Assembly: GCF_000731675.1 (NCBI RefSeq)
Contig: NZ_JMIT01000001.1
Span: 1,549,526-1,613,525 of the forward strand
Source: Pseudomonas capeferrum
Lineage (GTDB): Bacteria > Pseudomonadota > Gammaproteobacteria > Pseudomonadales > Pseudomonadaceae
DNA length: 64,000 nucleotides
Reading direction: 5' to 3'
Shown here in pieces: positions 26,576-34,767 of this stretch. Under the pieces are notes generated by a model, which worked only from the letters and a program-made list of their open reading frames with translations, was not told the DNA's origin and did not search any database. The translations under genes and the position numbers were made by a program. The first letter of the stretch is position 1, and every line of letters begins with the position of its first letter.

Positions 26576-26672
26576 CGGCAGCTGGGCAGAAACGCTGAAC
26601 GTTTGCCCGCCAGGGTCAGTCGCACACCGTAGACGCAGTCGACTGTGCGCCCCCCAATCGTGAGGACACCCA

Positions 26673-27200
26673 ATGAGCGCAAACTCCCCCCAGAGTGGCG
26701 AAGCACACCCCCTCCGCCTGACGATCAACGGCCAGGCCAGGTCGCTGCAGGTTTACCCCTGGACGACACTGCTCGACCTACTGCGCGAGCAACTGGACCT
26801 GATCGGCACCAAGAAAGGCTGTGACCATGGCCAATGCGGTGCCTGCACGGTGTTACGGGACGGCAAACGCGTCAACGCCTGCCTGACCCTGGCCGTCATG
26901 TGTGACGGCGCTGACCTGGTCACCATCGAAGGCCTGGCCAAGGGTGACGAACTGCACCCCCTGCAGCGCGCATTCATTACCCATGATGCCTTCCAGTGCG
27001 GTTACTGCACCCCAGGCCAGATCTGCTCCGCCGTTGGCCTGGCAGAAGAAGGGCGCGCCTGCACGCGCGAAGCCATTCGCGAGCAGATGAGCGGCAACCT
27101 CTGCCGCTGCGGGGCCTACAGCAACATCATCGCGGCGGTGGAAGAAGCACTGCCGCTGATGCGCGCCAAGGCCAACCTGCAGGGAGGGCCGCGCGCATGA
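26673..27200 (+). CDS. Molybdenum hydroxylase, [2Fe-2S] subunit (PaoA/YagT-like)
   Basis: This 175-aa protein has a plant-type ferredoxin cluster (C-D-H-G-Q-C-G-A-C, with a later Cys) and a second cluster motif C-G-Y-C-T-P with C-R-C-G. It is the small electron-transfer subunit of xanthine oxidase-family enzymes. Unlike E. coli PaoA there is no Tat signal, so the complex should be cytosolic. The downstream gene overlaps its stop by ATGA. Confidence 0.92.
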   Translation: MSANSPQSGEAHPLRLTINGQARSLQVYPWTTLLDLLREQLDLIGTKKGCDHGQCGACTVLRDGKRVNACLTLAVMCDGADLVTIEGLAKGDELHPLQRAFITHDAFQCGYCTPGQICSAVGLAEEGRACTREAIREQMSGNLCRCGAYSNIIAAVEEALPLMRAKANLQGGPRA

Positions 27201-28198
27201 CGCCGTTCAGCTACCACAAGCCGGCATCGGTCGGCGAAGCCGTCGGCCTGGCCGACGTGTCCTCACGTTTCATCGCCGGTGGCACCAACCTCGTCGACCT
27301 GATGAAAGAAAACGTGGTGCGCCCCGAGCGCCTGATCGACATAACAGGCCTCGGGTTGAACGGTATTCAGGCCACCGCGAACGGTGGCGTGCTGATCGGC
27401 GCACTGGTCAGCAATGCCGAGCTGGCCTGGGCCTCTGTGATCGAACAGCACTATCCCCTGCTGGCCGAGGCCATTCTGGCAGGCGCCTCGCCGCAGTTGC
27501 GGAACATGGCCAGTACCGGCGGCAACCTGTTGCAACGTACCCGCTGTTACTACTTTTATGACACCGGCACACCCTGCAACAAGCGCGAGCCAGGCAGCGG
27601 CTGCCCGGCGCGCACAGGCCTGAACCGTATCCACGCCATCCTCGGTGCCAGCGATGCCTGCGTTGCGACACACCCTTCGGACATGTGTGTGGCGCTGGCA
27701 GCGCTCGAGGCCGTGGTCCATGTGCAGGGCCGGGCCGGCAAACGCCAGATACCCTTCGCCGACTTCCACCGCCTGCCCGGGGACGCACCGGAGCGCGACA
27801 ATCAACTGGCCGCCGATGAGCTGATAACCGCCCTCGAACTGCCGCCCCCCACGTTCGAAGACCACTACCGCTATTTGAAGATCCGCGATCGGGCGTCTTA
27901 TGCGTTTGCACTGGTATCGGTTGCCGCCGGGTTGAACCTCAATGGCGGCGTGATCCAGGACGCACGCCTGGCGCTGGGTGGCGTGGCCCACAAGCCCTGG
28001 CGAGACCCGGCTGTCGAACGCACGTTGATCGGCCAGGCGCCCACGCAGGCGCTGTTCACCCAAGCGGCCGACGCCCTGCTGCAAGGGGCAGAACCCTTGG
28101 CCCACAACGGCTTCAAGGTGCCCCTCGCGCAACGTGCCATCGTGCGCGCATTAAGCGATGCGGCGCTCGGGGCAAAAGCCAGGGGGGCAACTTCATGA
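27197..28198 (+). CDS. Molybdenum hydroxylase, FAD-binding subunit (PaoB/YagS-like)
   Basis: This 333-aa protein has the FAD-binding motif I-A-G-G-T-N-L-V-D-L-M near residue 30 and the M-A-S-T-G-G-N-L loop near 105. Between them and the C-terminal CO-dehydrogenase flavoprotein domain is a cysteine-rich insertion (C-Y-Y-F-Y-D, C-N-K-R, C-P-A-R, with D-A-C and D-M-C). This resembles the extra [4Fe-4S] site of PaoB. The gene starts at 27197 by an ATGA overlap and ends overlapping the Mo subunit. Confidence 0.9.
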   Translation: MTPFSYHKPASVGEAVGLADVSSRFIAGGTNLVDLMKENVVRPERLIDITGLGLNGIQATANGGVLIGALVSNAELAWASVIEQHYPLLAEAILAGASPQLRNMASTGGNLLQRTRCYYFYDTGTPCNKREPGSGCPARTGLNRIHAILGASDACVATHPSDMCVALAALEAVVHVQGRAGKRQIPFADFHRLPGDAPERDNQLAADELITALELPPPTFEDHYRYLKIRDRASYAFALVSVAAGLNLNGGVIQDARLALGGVAHKPWRDPAVERTLIGQAPTQALFTQAADALLQGAEPLAHNGFKVPLAQRAIVRALSDAALGAKARGATS

Positions 28199-30396
28199 AC
28201 ATCAAAACAGCGGTAGTGGGCACGGCCATGGACCGTGTCGACGGTGTGGCGAAAGTCACCGGGCAGGCGCGCTATGCGGGCGAGTACCCACAGGCCGGGT
28301 TGCTGCATGGCAGCGTGGTGTCCAGCACGATCGCCCGTGGGCGGGTGCTGAGCATCGACACTGCCCAGGCACTGAGCGTGCCGGGGGTAATCGCCGTGCT
28401 GGACCATGCCCATCGCCCTCGCATTTCCAGTTACGACGACGATTACAGTGACGCCGACTCGGCCGAGGGCACGCCATTTCGGCCGTTGTTCAACGATCGC
28501 GTGCTGTACAGCGGCCAGCCCCTGGCGCTGGTGGTCGCGCAAAGCCTGGAGCTGGCAAGGTATGCAGGCTCGCTGGTGAAGGTCGAGTACCTCGAAGAAC
28601 CCCATGAAACCGACCTGGCCAGCGTACTCGACAAAACGCACCCGGCACCCGCCGAAACGCCCGCCCCTCGCGGCGATTTTACCGGGCAGTTTGCCAACGC
28701 CGCGGTGCAGGTAGACGCGACCTACCTCACTGCCAACGAACACCACAACCCGATGGAGCCCCATGCTTCGACGGTGCTGTACCAGGCCGACGGCAGCCTG
28801 GAAATCCATGACAAAACCCAAGGTACGCAAAATTGCCAGGACTACCTGCACAAGGTATTCGACCTGCCCAAGGAAAAAGTCCGGGTGCTGGCAGCGTTCG
28901 TCGGCGGTGCCTTCGGCTCGGGGTTGCGCCCGCAGTACCAGCTGCCCCTGGCGGTGATGGCGGCCTTGCACCTGCAACGTTCGGTGCGTGTCACGCTGAC
29001 CCGCCAGCAGATGTTCACCTTCGGCTACCGGCCCCGCACCCAGCAACGGCTGCGCCTGGGGGCCGATTCGCAGGGGCGGTTGCTGGCGATTGCCCATGAC
29101 GCGCTTGGCCAGACCTCACGCTTCGAGGACTTCACCGAGCACCTGGTGGAATGGAGCGGCATGCTCTACCAGTGCGACAACGTTGCCCTGAGCTACCGCC
29201 TTGCGCCCCTGGATGTGTACACCCCGCTGGACATGCGCGCACCGGGCGCCGCGTCCGGGATGATCGCCCTGGAATGCGCCATGGATGAGCTGGCGTGCGC
29301 AGCCGATATCGACCCGCTAGAGCTGCGCCGTCGCAATTTCGCTGCCATCAATGGCAACGAGGGCAAACCCTATTCGAGCAAGGAGCTGTTGGCCTGCTAT
29401 GACCAGGGTGCCCAGCGTTTTGGCTGGGGCAACCGCCGCCCACAACCCCGCAGCATGCGCCATGGGCAGCAGTTGGTTGGCTGGGGCATGGCAGGCGGGG
29501 TCTGGGAGGCCATGCAGATGAAAGCCAGTGCCAAGGCGCGCATCGATGGCGCAGGGCATTTGACCGTCAGCAGCGCGACTACCGACATCGGCACCGGCAC
29601 CTACACCGTCATGACGCAGATCGCGGCCGACGCCGCTGGCGCCCGTGTGCAAGACGTGACCTTTGTGCTGGGGGACTCTTCGCTGCCGACCGCGCCGCTG
29701 CAGGGTGGGTCTTTCACGGTGTCGTCGGTAGGTTCGGCCGTGCGCCAGGCGTGCCTGGCCCTGCGCAGCAAGGTGCTTGCGCATGCACGCCAGCATTACC
29801 CTGAGGTCGGTAAAGCGCCGGTTGAAAAAATCACGTTCGCTGACGGCTACCTACAGGCAGGCAACCACCGCCTTGCACTTGCGGACATCGTGGCCAGTGC
29901 CCCCGAGGGGTTTTTCGAGGTGCAGGTCGAAGCAGCGCCCAGCGCCAAGCGCAAACCCTTCGCCACCGCGACCCATTGCGCCGTGTTCGTCGAGGTGCAG
30001 GTCGATGAAGACCTGGGCTCGGTCAAGGTCACCCGGGTGGTCAGCGCTGTGGCAGCGGGCCGCGTCGTCAACCCCAAGACCGCACGCAGCCAGATCCTCG
30101 GCGGTGTCATCTGGGGTATCGGCATGGCATTGCACGAAGCGACGCAAACCGATCACCGCTTGGGGCGAATCCTCAACCACAACCTGGCGGAATACCACAT
30201 ACCGGTAAACGCCGACAGCGGTGAAATCGAGGTTATCTTCGTCGAAGAGCACGACGACATCGTCAACGAGCTGGGCTCCAAGGGCGTGGGGGAAATCGGT
30301 GTGGTCGGGGTGGCAGCGGCGGTGGCCAACGCCATTTACCACGCCACCGGCAAGCGGGTGAGGGAATTTCCGATCACGCTCGATAAGCTGCTGTAG
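28195..30396 (+). CDS. Molybdenum hydroxylase, molybdopterin-binding subunit (PaoC/YagR-like)
   Basis: This 733-aa catalytic subunit binds the molybdenum cofactor. It has G-G-A-F-G-S-G near residue 238, the R-A-P-G-A-A-S-G loop near 350, the Q-G-G-S-F-T-V-S-S-V-G-S-A segment near 502, and the catalytic Glu in K-G-V-G-E-I-G-V near residue 700. Family members oxidise aldehydes or N-heterocycles; sequence reading alone does not settle which. An ATGA overlap couples it to the FAD subunit. A chaperone gene (XdhC/PaoD) is not adjacent in this window. Confidence 0.9.
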   Translation: MNIKTAVVGTAMDRVDGVAKVTGQARYAGEYPQAGLLHGSVVSSTIARGRVLSIDTAQALSVPGVIAVLDHAHRPRISSYDDDYSDADSAEGTPFRPLFNDRVLYSGQPLALVVAQSLELARYAGSLVKVEYLEEPHETDLASVLDKTHPAPAETPAPRGDFTGQFANAAVQVDATYLTANEHHNPMEPHASTVLYQADGSLEIHDKTQGTQNCQDYLHKVFDLPKEKVRVLAAFVGGAFGSGLRPQYQLPLAVMAALHLQRSVRVTLTRQQMFTFGYRPRTQQRLRLGADSQGRLLAIAHDALGQTSRFEDFTEHLVEWSGMLYQCDNVALSYRLAPLDVYTPLDMRAPGAASGMIALECAMDELACAADIDPLELRRRNFAAINGNEGKPYSSKELLACYDQGAQRFGWGNRRPQPRSMRHGQQLVGWGMAGGVWEAMQMKASAKARIDGAGHLTVSSATTDIGTGTYTVMTQIAADAAGARVQDVTFVLGDSSLPTAPLQGGSFTVSSVGSAVRQACLALRSKVLAHARQHYPEVGKAPVEKITFADGYLQAGNHRLALADIVASAPEGFFEVQVEAAPSAKRKPFATATHCAVFVEVQVDEDLGSVKVTRVVSAVAAGRVVNPKTARSQILGGVIWGIGMALHEATQTDHRLGRILNHNLAEYHIPVNADSGEIEVIFVEEHDDIVNELGSKGVGEIGVVGVAAAVANAIYHATGKRVREFPITLDKLL

Positions 30397-30403
30397 CACG
30401 CCC

Positions 30404-30560
30404 TCAGCTCAGGCAGGCCAGCGTTGTCAGGGCATTGCCCAAGGCTGCGCCCGAAGCGGTATTGTCGAAGATGCACCAGGTCGGCCCCCCGCGGCATGGC
30501 TGCGCTGCAGCCGTGCCGCCAGGTTTTGTATCGGCCTCAAACCGCGCCGGGCTGGCAGCC
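30404..30560 (-). pseudogene. Decayed 3' end of a DUF72 (YecE-like) gene
   Basis: On the minus strand, codons ending at 30404 read P-T-W-C-I-F-D-N-T-A-S-G-A-A-L-G-N-A-L. This is the characteristic C-terminus of DUF72 proteins. Just upstream the expected Q-N-L-A-A-R-L-Q continues in a different frame, so at least one frameshift is present. Beyond about 30560 no further homology is visible and no start exists. Only about 50 of the usual 250 codons remain. Confidence 0.6.
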
Positions 30561-30582
30561 ACTCAGGCGACCTGAAAATCAA

Positions 30583-30900
30583 TCATCCTGGTGTTCCTGA
30601 ATGAGGTGCCGGCGCTGTAACACGCCCGTATGCATGCACAACGGGGGTATGAAAAGCATGATAATCCAGGCCCGCCACCGCCTTGAGAAAGGCCCAATCG
30701 GCCAGGCGCCGCAAGTCACGCCACTCTTGCCATTCGATCAGGTGCAAGCGGTCCATTTCATCGGCCTGGCGTAGCAGCTGCTCGTGATAGCTGCTGGGGC
30801 AATCGCGGCGCAATTGCTGGTCGTCGAAATGCTGGAACCATCGGTTGATGGCTTCGAGGCGGCGCTGCGCCAGCCCTGCCTGCTGTGTAAACGCATTCAT
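30583..30900 (-). CDS. Hypothetical protein, helical
   Basis: This 105-aa protein from the ATG at 30900 (or 30909) is mostly alpha-helical and rich in Arg, Gln and His, with R-R-L-E-A-I-N-R-W-F and an E-W-R-D-L-R-R-L-A-D-W segment. No membrane segment or known catalytic motif is seen. The C-terminal 20 residues are Pro-rich. It is divergent from the zinc alcohol dehydrogenase gene. No family is recognised. Confidence 0.45.
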   Translation of the reverse strand: MNAFTQQAGLAQRRLEAINRWFQHFDDQQLRRDCPSSYHEQLLRQADEMDRLHLIEWQEWRDLRRLADWAFLKAVAGLDYHAFHTPVVHAYGRVTAPAPHSGTPG

Positions 30901-31069
30901 CCCGGTCATCCCGCGCGCTTCTGACAATCGAGCCGTCGGCAGCAAGATAGGTTCATTCAGAACTATCAACGGTCGAAGTCGCCGCTGAACCTGTTGGTCT
31001 GAACTTTGCCGTGCCCGCCAGTTTCCTCTGCTTAGCCTCGTACATCCACCACTGCAGGAGATGCATGCC

Positions 31070-32272
31070 ATGAGAGCGTTGACCTATCACGGAGCCAACG
31101 ATGTCCGGGTCGATACCGTGCCTGACCCCAGCCTTCAGGAGCCGGACGACATCATCCTCAGGGTGACGGCCACCGCCATCTGCGGCTCGGACCTGCACCT
31201 CTATCGGGGCAAGATCCCGCAGACCGAATCGGGCGATATCTTCGGCCACGAATTCATGGGCATCGTCGAGGCCACCGGCAAGGACGTCCCCCACCTGCAG
31301 GTTGGCGACCGTGTGGTGATCCCCTTCGTCATCGCCTGCGGCAATTGCTTCTTCTGCCAGCACGATCTGTTTGCCGCGTGCGAAACCACCAATACGGGGC
31401 GCGGCTCCATCGTCAACAAGAAAGGCATCCCACCGGGGGCTGCCTTGTTTGGCTACAGTCATCTGTATGGCGGCATTCCTGGCGGGCAGGCCGACTATGT
31501 GCGCGTGCCCAAAGCCAATGTCGGCCCGTTCAAAGTGCCCACCGACCTGGCCGATGACAAGGTGCTGTTTCTCTCCGATATCCTGCCGACCGCCTGGCAG
31601 GCGGTGATCAATGCTGAAGTCGGCCCGGGTTCGTCGGTGGCAATCTACGGTGCCGGGCCGGTGGGGCTGCTGAGCGCTGCCTGTGCGCGAATGCTTGGGG
31701 CACAGACCGTGTTCATGGTCGATGACAATGACTACCGCCTGGCGTATGCCCAAGAGGCTTACGGGGTTGTCCCGATCAACTTCGAGCAGGATGACGACCC
31801 GGCCGACAGCATCATCCGCCACACACCGGGGATGCGCGGTGTGGATGCCGTGATCGATGCAGTCGGCTTCGAGGCCAAGGGCAGCACCGCAGAAACCGTG
31901 ATGACGGCGCTGAAGATCGAGGGCAGCAGCGGCAAGGCCTTGCGCCAAAGCATCGCTGCCGTGCGCCGCGGCGGCGTGGTCAGCGTGCCCGGGGTGTATG
32001 CCGGCTTCATTCATGCCTTCATGTTCGGTGACGCGTTCGACAAGGGCCTGACGTTCAAGATGGGCCAGACCCATGTGCACAAGTACCTGCCTGAACTGCT
32101 GGAACATATCGAGGCCGGGCGCCTGCAACCTGAGATGATCGTTACGCACCGACTTGCCCTGGAAGAAGCAGCCCTTGGCTACAAGCTGTTCGACCAGAAA
32201 CAGGACAGTTGCCGAAAAGTCATTCTTGTTCCGGGGGCGGCACCCGGAACCCTGGGCAGCGACTTCGCATAG
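31070..32272 (+). CDS. Zinc-dependent alcohol dehydrogenase, glutathione-independent formaldehyde dehydrogenase-like
   Basis: This 400-aa protein is a medium-chain dehydrogenase. The catalytic zinc motif is C-G-S-D-L-H near residue 38, with G-H-E-F-M-G. The structural-zinc region C-G-N-C-F-F-C lies near 94 and the Rossmann motif G-A-G-P-V-G-L-L near 197. The long loop around residues 110-145 resembles the formaldehyde-dismutase/FdhA subgroup. AGGAG lies 9 bases upstream of the ATG at 31070, favouring this start over two earlier ATGs. It is transcribed alone; substrate not established. Confidence 0.85.
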   Translation: MRALTYHGANDVRVDTVPDPSLQEPDDIILRVTATAICGSDLHLYRGKIPQTESGDIFGHEFMGIVEATGKDVPHLQVGDRVVIPFVIACGNCFFCQHDLFAACETTNTGRGSIVNKKGIPPGAALFGYSHLYGGIPGGQADYVRVPKANVGPFKVPTDLADDKVLFLSDILPTAWQAVINAEVGPGSSVAIYGAGPVGLLSAACARMLGAQTVFMVDDNDYRLAYAQEAYGVVPINFEQDDDPADSIIRHTPGMRGVDAVIDAVGFEAKGSTAETVMTALKIEGSSGKALRQSIAAVRRGGVVSVPGVYAGFIHAFMFGDAFDKGLTFKMGQTHVHKYLPELLEHIEAGRLQPEMIVTHRLALEEAALGYKLFDQKQDSCRKVILVPGAAPGTLGSDFA

Positions 32273-32279
32273 CGCTGAT

Positions 32280-32307
32280 GAGGGCGGTGCAATCAAGTCC
32301 CGCCCTC
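32280..32307. terminator. Stem-loop between convergent genes
   Basis: An 8-bp perfect stem (GAGGGCGG / CCGCCCTC) with a 12-base loop lies between the zinc dehydrogenase and the convergent membrane protein gene. It could end transcription from either side; U tracts are lacking. Confidence 0.35.
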
Positions 32308-32316
32308 CCCAACCGA

Positions 32317-32841
32317 TCAGGCCAGCTGGATGTACACCGCGTAAGTACCCAGCAGCACCCAGAAGCCGAGAAAGATCCAAGGCGTGCGAAGTGAGAACAG
32401 CAGGGATTTTCGATGCCCTGCCCGGGAGGTTTCAGCCTCACAGAACAGCGGCGATTCGTCATAGGCCAAGCCCATCATCGGCTCACTGCGCAGCAGGTGG
32501 CTTTGCTTGAGCTGCCAGTGATCGATGATCCGATAGGCAGCGCGAATACCCGGCCAGGCATTGAGCGAACTCAAAACACCCAGCAGCGCGAGAAAGGCAG
32601 GCACGATCAGGGTGAACATCTCACCCCAGCTCTGGTTCAGGTTGCCCATGGATGACACGAACGCAATCACCAGAAAAGACTGTGCAGCAAGATAGGCGTC
32701 GGTACGGTTGGCCAGGATGGTGGTTTCGTACTGGATTTCCCTTCGATAGAAATCAAGACGTTCCTTGGCGGTACCAAACATTCTTGCATTCTTTTCCTCG
32801 ATCTCATGTTCAGGCGTCGATGGCGTGATGATACGAGGCAC
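32317..32841 (-). CDS. Hypothetical membrane protein (RipA-like octameric family possible)
   Basis: This 174-aa protein has an N-terminal helical region with R-L-D-F-Y-R-R-E-I-Q-Y-E-T, two membrane segments (about residues 50-95) with a short turn, and a last one near 150-172. This layout resembles the small bacterial RipA/YindeI-like membrane proteins, but I am not certain. No catalytic motif is present. It is convergent with the zinc dehydrogenase and divergent from the SDR gene. Confidence 0.55.
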   Translation of the reverse strand: MPRIITPSTPEHEIEEKNARMFGTAKERLDFYRREIQYETTILANRTDAYLAAQSFLVIAFVSSMGNLNQSWGEMFTLIVPAFLALLGVLSSLNAWPGIRAAYRIIDHWQLKQSHLLRSEPMMGLAYDESPLFCEAETSRAGHRKSLLFSLRTPWIFLGFWVLLGTYAVYIQLA

Positions 32842-33033
32842 TTGCAGGCTCCAGTGTCGTTAAGCCTTGCGCGAAATGCGGGCTGTTCAGCGATAGAACC
32901 ATCGAGCGAGCGAAAAATTCAGTGTATCTGCCTGGCCTGACCGTCCGTCGTTGAAACCCGGCATCCACTCCAACACTCGCGCTACACCCCTTTCGAATCG
33001 GTATGAACGTTCTCAGCTGAAGGAGCTTCTGCC

Positions 33034-33891
33034 ATGCGCGACTACCCCACCCCACCCTTCCCGTCACAGCCGCAAAACGTGCCAGGCGCTCAACGCAAGA
33101 TGGAGCCCTACCCCGATTGTGGCGAGCAGACGTACACCGGCAGCGGCCGGCTCGATGGCAAGATCGCGCTGATTACCGGTGCCGACAGCGGCATCGGCCG
33201 TGCGGTGGCTATTGCCTATGCCCGCGAAGGGGCAGACGTTGCCATTGCCTATCTCGATGAGCACGACGATGCCCAGGAAACCGCGCGCTGGGTCAAGGCC
33301 GCAGGCCGGCAATGCCTGCTGCTGCCCGGTGACCTGCGGCAAAAACAGCAGTGCTACGACATCGTCGACAAGACCGTGGCGCAATTTGGCCGTATCGACA
33401 TCCTGGTCAACAACGCGGCGTTTCAGATGGCACATGAGTCGCTGGATGAAATCGACGATGACGAGTGGGTGATGACCTTTGATGTCAATATCACTGCTAT
33501 CTTCCGCATTTGCCAACGGGCCTTGCCGTCGATGCCCAAAGGCAGCTCGATCATCAACACCAGTTCGGTCAACTCCGATGACCCCTCGCCCAAGTTGCTG
33601 GCCTATGCCGCCACCAAAGGCGCCATCGCCAACTTCACTGCAGGCCTGGCGCAATTGCTGGCAGACAAGGGCATCCGGGTCAACAGCGTTGCCCCTGGGC
33701 CAATCTGGACGCCGCTGATCCCGGCGACCATGCCCGATGAGGCTGTGAAGAACTTTGGCTCGGGCTACCCGATGGGCAGGCCGGGGCAGCCCGTCGAGGT
33801 GGCGCCGGTGTACGTATTGCTCGGGTCCGATGAGGCCAGCTATATCTCTGGCGCGCGCTACGCAGTAACGGGCGGCAAGCCTGTGCTGTGA
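33034..33891 (+). CDS. SDR-family oxidoreductase (YghA-like)
   Basis: This 285-aa classical short-chain dehydrogenase has a 40-residue N-terminal extension typical of YghA/glucose-dehydrogenase-like stress SDRs. The NAD(P) motif is T-G-A-D-S-G-I-G-R near residue 50 and N-N-A-A lies near 127. The catalytic Ser is in N-T-S-S-V-N and the Y-A-A-T-K motif near residue 190 supplies Tyr and Lys. An AAGGAG ribosome-binding site precedes the ATG. The substrate is unknown; family members are often induced in stationary phase. Confidence 0.85.
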   Translation: MRDYPTPPFPSQPQNVPGAQRKMEPYPDCGEQTYTGSGRLDGKIALITGADSGIGRAVAIAYAREGADVAIAYLDEHDDAQETARWVKAAGRQCLLLPGDLRQKQQCYDIVDKTVAQFGRIDILVNNAAFQMAHESLDEIDDDEWVMTFDVNITAIFRICQRALPSMPKGSSIINTSSVNSDDPSPKLLAYAATKGAIANFTAGLAQLLADKGIRVNSVAPGPIWTPLIPATMPDEAVKNFGSGYPMGRPGQPVEVAPVYVLLGSDEASYISGARYAVTGGKPVL

Positions 33892-33896
33892 AATGC

Positions 33897-33913
33897 CCAG
33901 GGAAACGCCCTGG
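33897..33913. terminator. Short stem-loop after the SDR gene
   Basis: CCAGGG and CCCTGG pair around a 5-base loop, 5 bases after the SDR stop and just before the end of the convergent 75-aa gene. The downstream strand CCTTTGCC is only weakly T-rich. Confidence 0.4.
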
Positions 33914-33924
33914 CCTTTGCCAGC

Positions 33925-34152
33925 TCAACCGCTGCCGGCGAAGTTCACATCATTGGCATCGTCGTAAGTGTTGCGGGTTGCACATTCGAACTCGGCTTCG
34001 GCGCGTGTTGAAAAACTCAAACTGAGGCGGATCTTGTCTTGTGTGTCGTATAAGTCGTAGCCCTCGCCCAGGGCACTGGGGAAACCGATGCGCCGAGGCA
34101 AGATCTCTTTCTGACGAGGTACGGCGGGAACCACAACAAATCGCCTATGCAT
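33925..34152 (-). CDS. Small hypothetical protein
   Basis: This 75-aa protein starts at 34152. It is rich in Arg near the start (M-H-R-R-F) and acidic near the end. It reads like a small beta/alpha domain with G-Y-D-L-Y-D-T-Q-D-K-I-R-L-S-L-S-F and a tail Y-D-D-A-N. No membrane segment or signal is present. No family is recognised. It is convergent with the SDR gene. Confidence 0.5.
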   Translation of the reverse strand: MHRRFVVVPAVPRQKEILPRRIGFPSALGEGYDLYDTQDKIRLSLSFSTRAEAEFECATRNTYDDANDVNFAGSG

Positions 34153-34361
34153 GATCAGCCCTCTTCCGGCAGTTCTTTAGTATTAGTCTGACTATGACAA
34201 AGACTCAAGACGACTCATGCAAAGTTTTTAATTCGCAGCCTCCAATGCCAACAGCACCGAGGCTATTGGAGCCACAAATGCCGCTCCCCCAGTTGTTCAG
34301 GCGTTTTGTCTGAATCTGGCGCAATAAATGAACAGCCTCAAACGGTCACGGAGTCACAACT

Positions 34362-34383
34362 GAACACAGACCTTCCTGTGTTC
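34362..34383 (+). promoter_or_regulatory. Hairpin in the leader of the hydrophilic small protein gene
   Basis: GAACACAG and CTGTGTTC form a perfect 8-bp stem with a 6-base loop, ending 18 bases before the ATG and just before the AGAGG ribosome-binding site. It could be an operator dyad or an RNA element. The rest of the 249-base gap 34153-34401 is AT-richer than its surroundings and shows no gene. Confidence 0.35.
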
Positions 34384-34401
34384 GAATAGAGGTATGCGGT
34401 C

Positions 34402-34710
34402 ATGGCTAACAATCAGGACAGGGGCGCAAATCAAGGCGACAACGCCGACTCCAAGGCCGGCGATGCAGGCCAAAGAGGTGGCCAGGGTGCAGGCGGTGAC
34501 ATGCCCGACAAACAAAAAGGCAGCCAGCAACCTGGGCAAAAGCCTGAAGACAAGATGAACAAGGATTGGGAACGCTCCAGCGACACCGGTAGCAAGGGAG
34601 GTCAGGCAGGTACTGATCAACCCACCGGGCAAAACCCGTCTGACCCTGGCCGTATGGGCGGCGGTCAAGCCGATCAAGGCGATACGCAGCACCAGGACAA
34701 AAATCGTTGA
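34402..34710 (+). CDS. Extremely hydrophilic, probably disordered small protein
   Basis: This 102-aa protein consists almost only of G, Q, D, K, N, S, P and T with no aliphatic core. It has repeated G-G-Q and D-K-Q-K-type strings (for example K-A-G-D-A-G-Q-R-G-G-Q-G). It resembles hydrophilin or stress-induced KGG-type proteins in composition but lacks the exact K-G-G-F repeats. A good ribosome-binding site and clean frame support a real gene. A role in desiccation or osmotic protection is inference. Confidence 0.6.
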   Translation: MANNQDRGANQGDNADSKAGDAGQRGGQGAGGDMPDKQKGSQQPGQKPEDKMNKDWERSSDTGSKGGQAGTDQPTGQNPSDPGRMGGGQADQGDTQHQDKNR

Positions 34711-34767
34711 TGCCATTGACCCCGGGGTGGCATTGCTGCCCTGGGGCCAGAACGCAGGCGCATGTCG

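Noticed and set aside
31061..31069. Earlier ATG starts (31061 and 31065) for the zinc dehydrogenase
   Set aside because: The ATG at 31061 abuts the AGGAG with no spacing and that at 31065 is out of frame; 31070 has the right spacing and the typical MRAL start.
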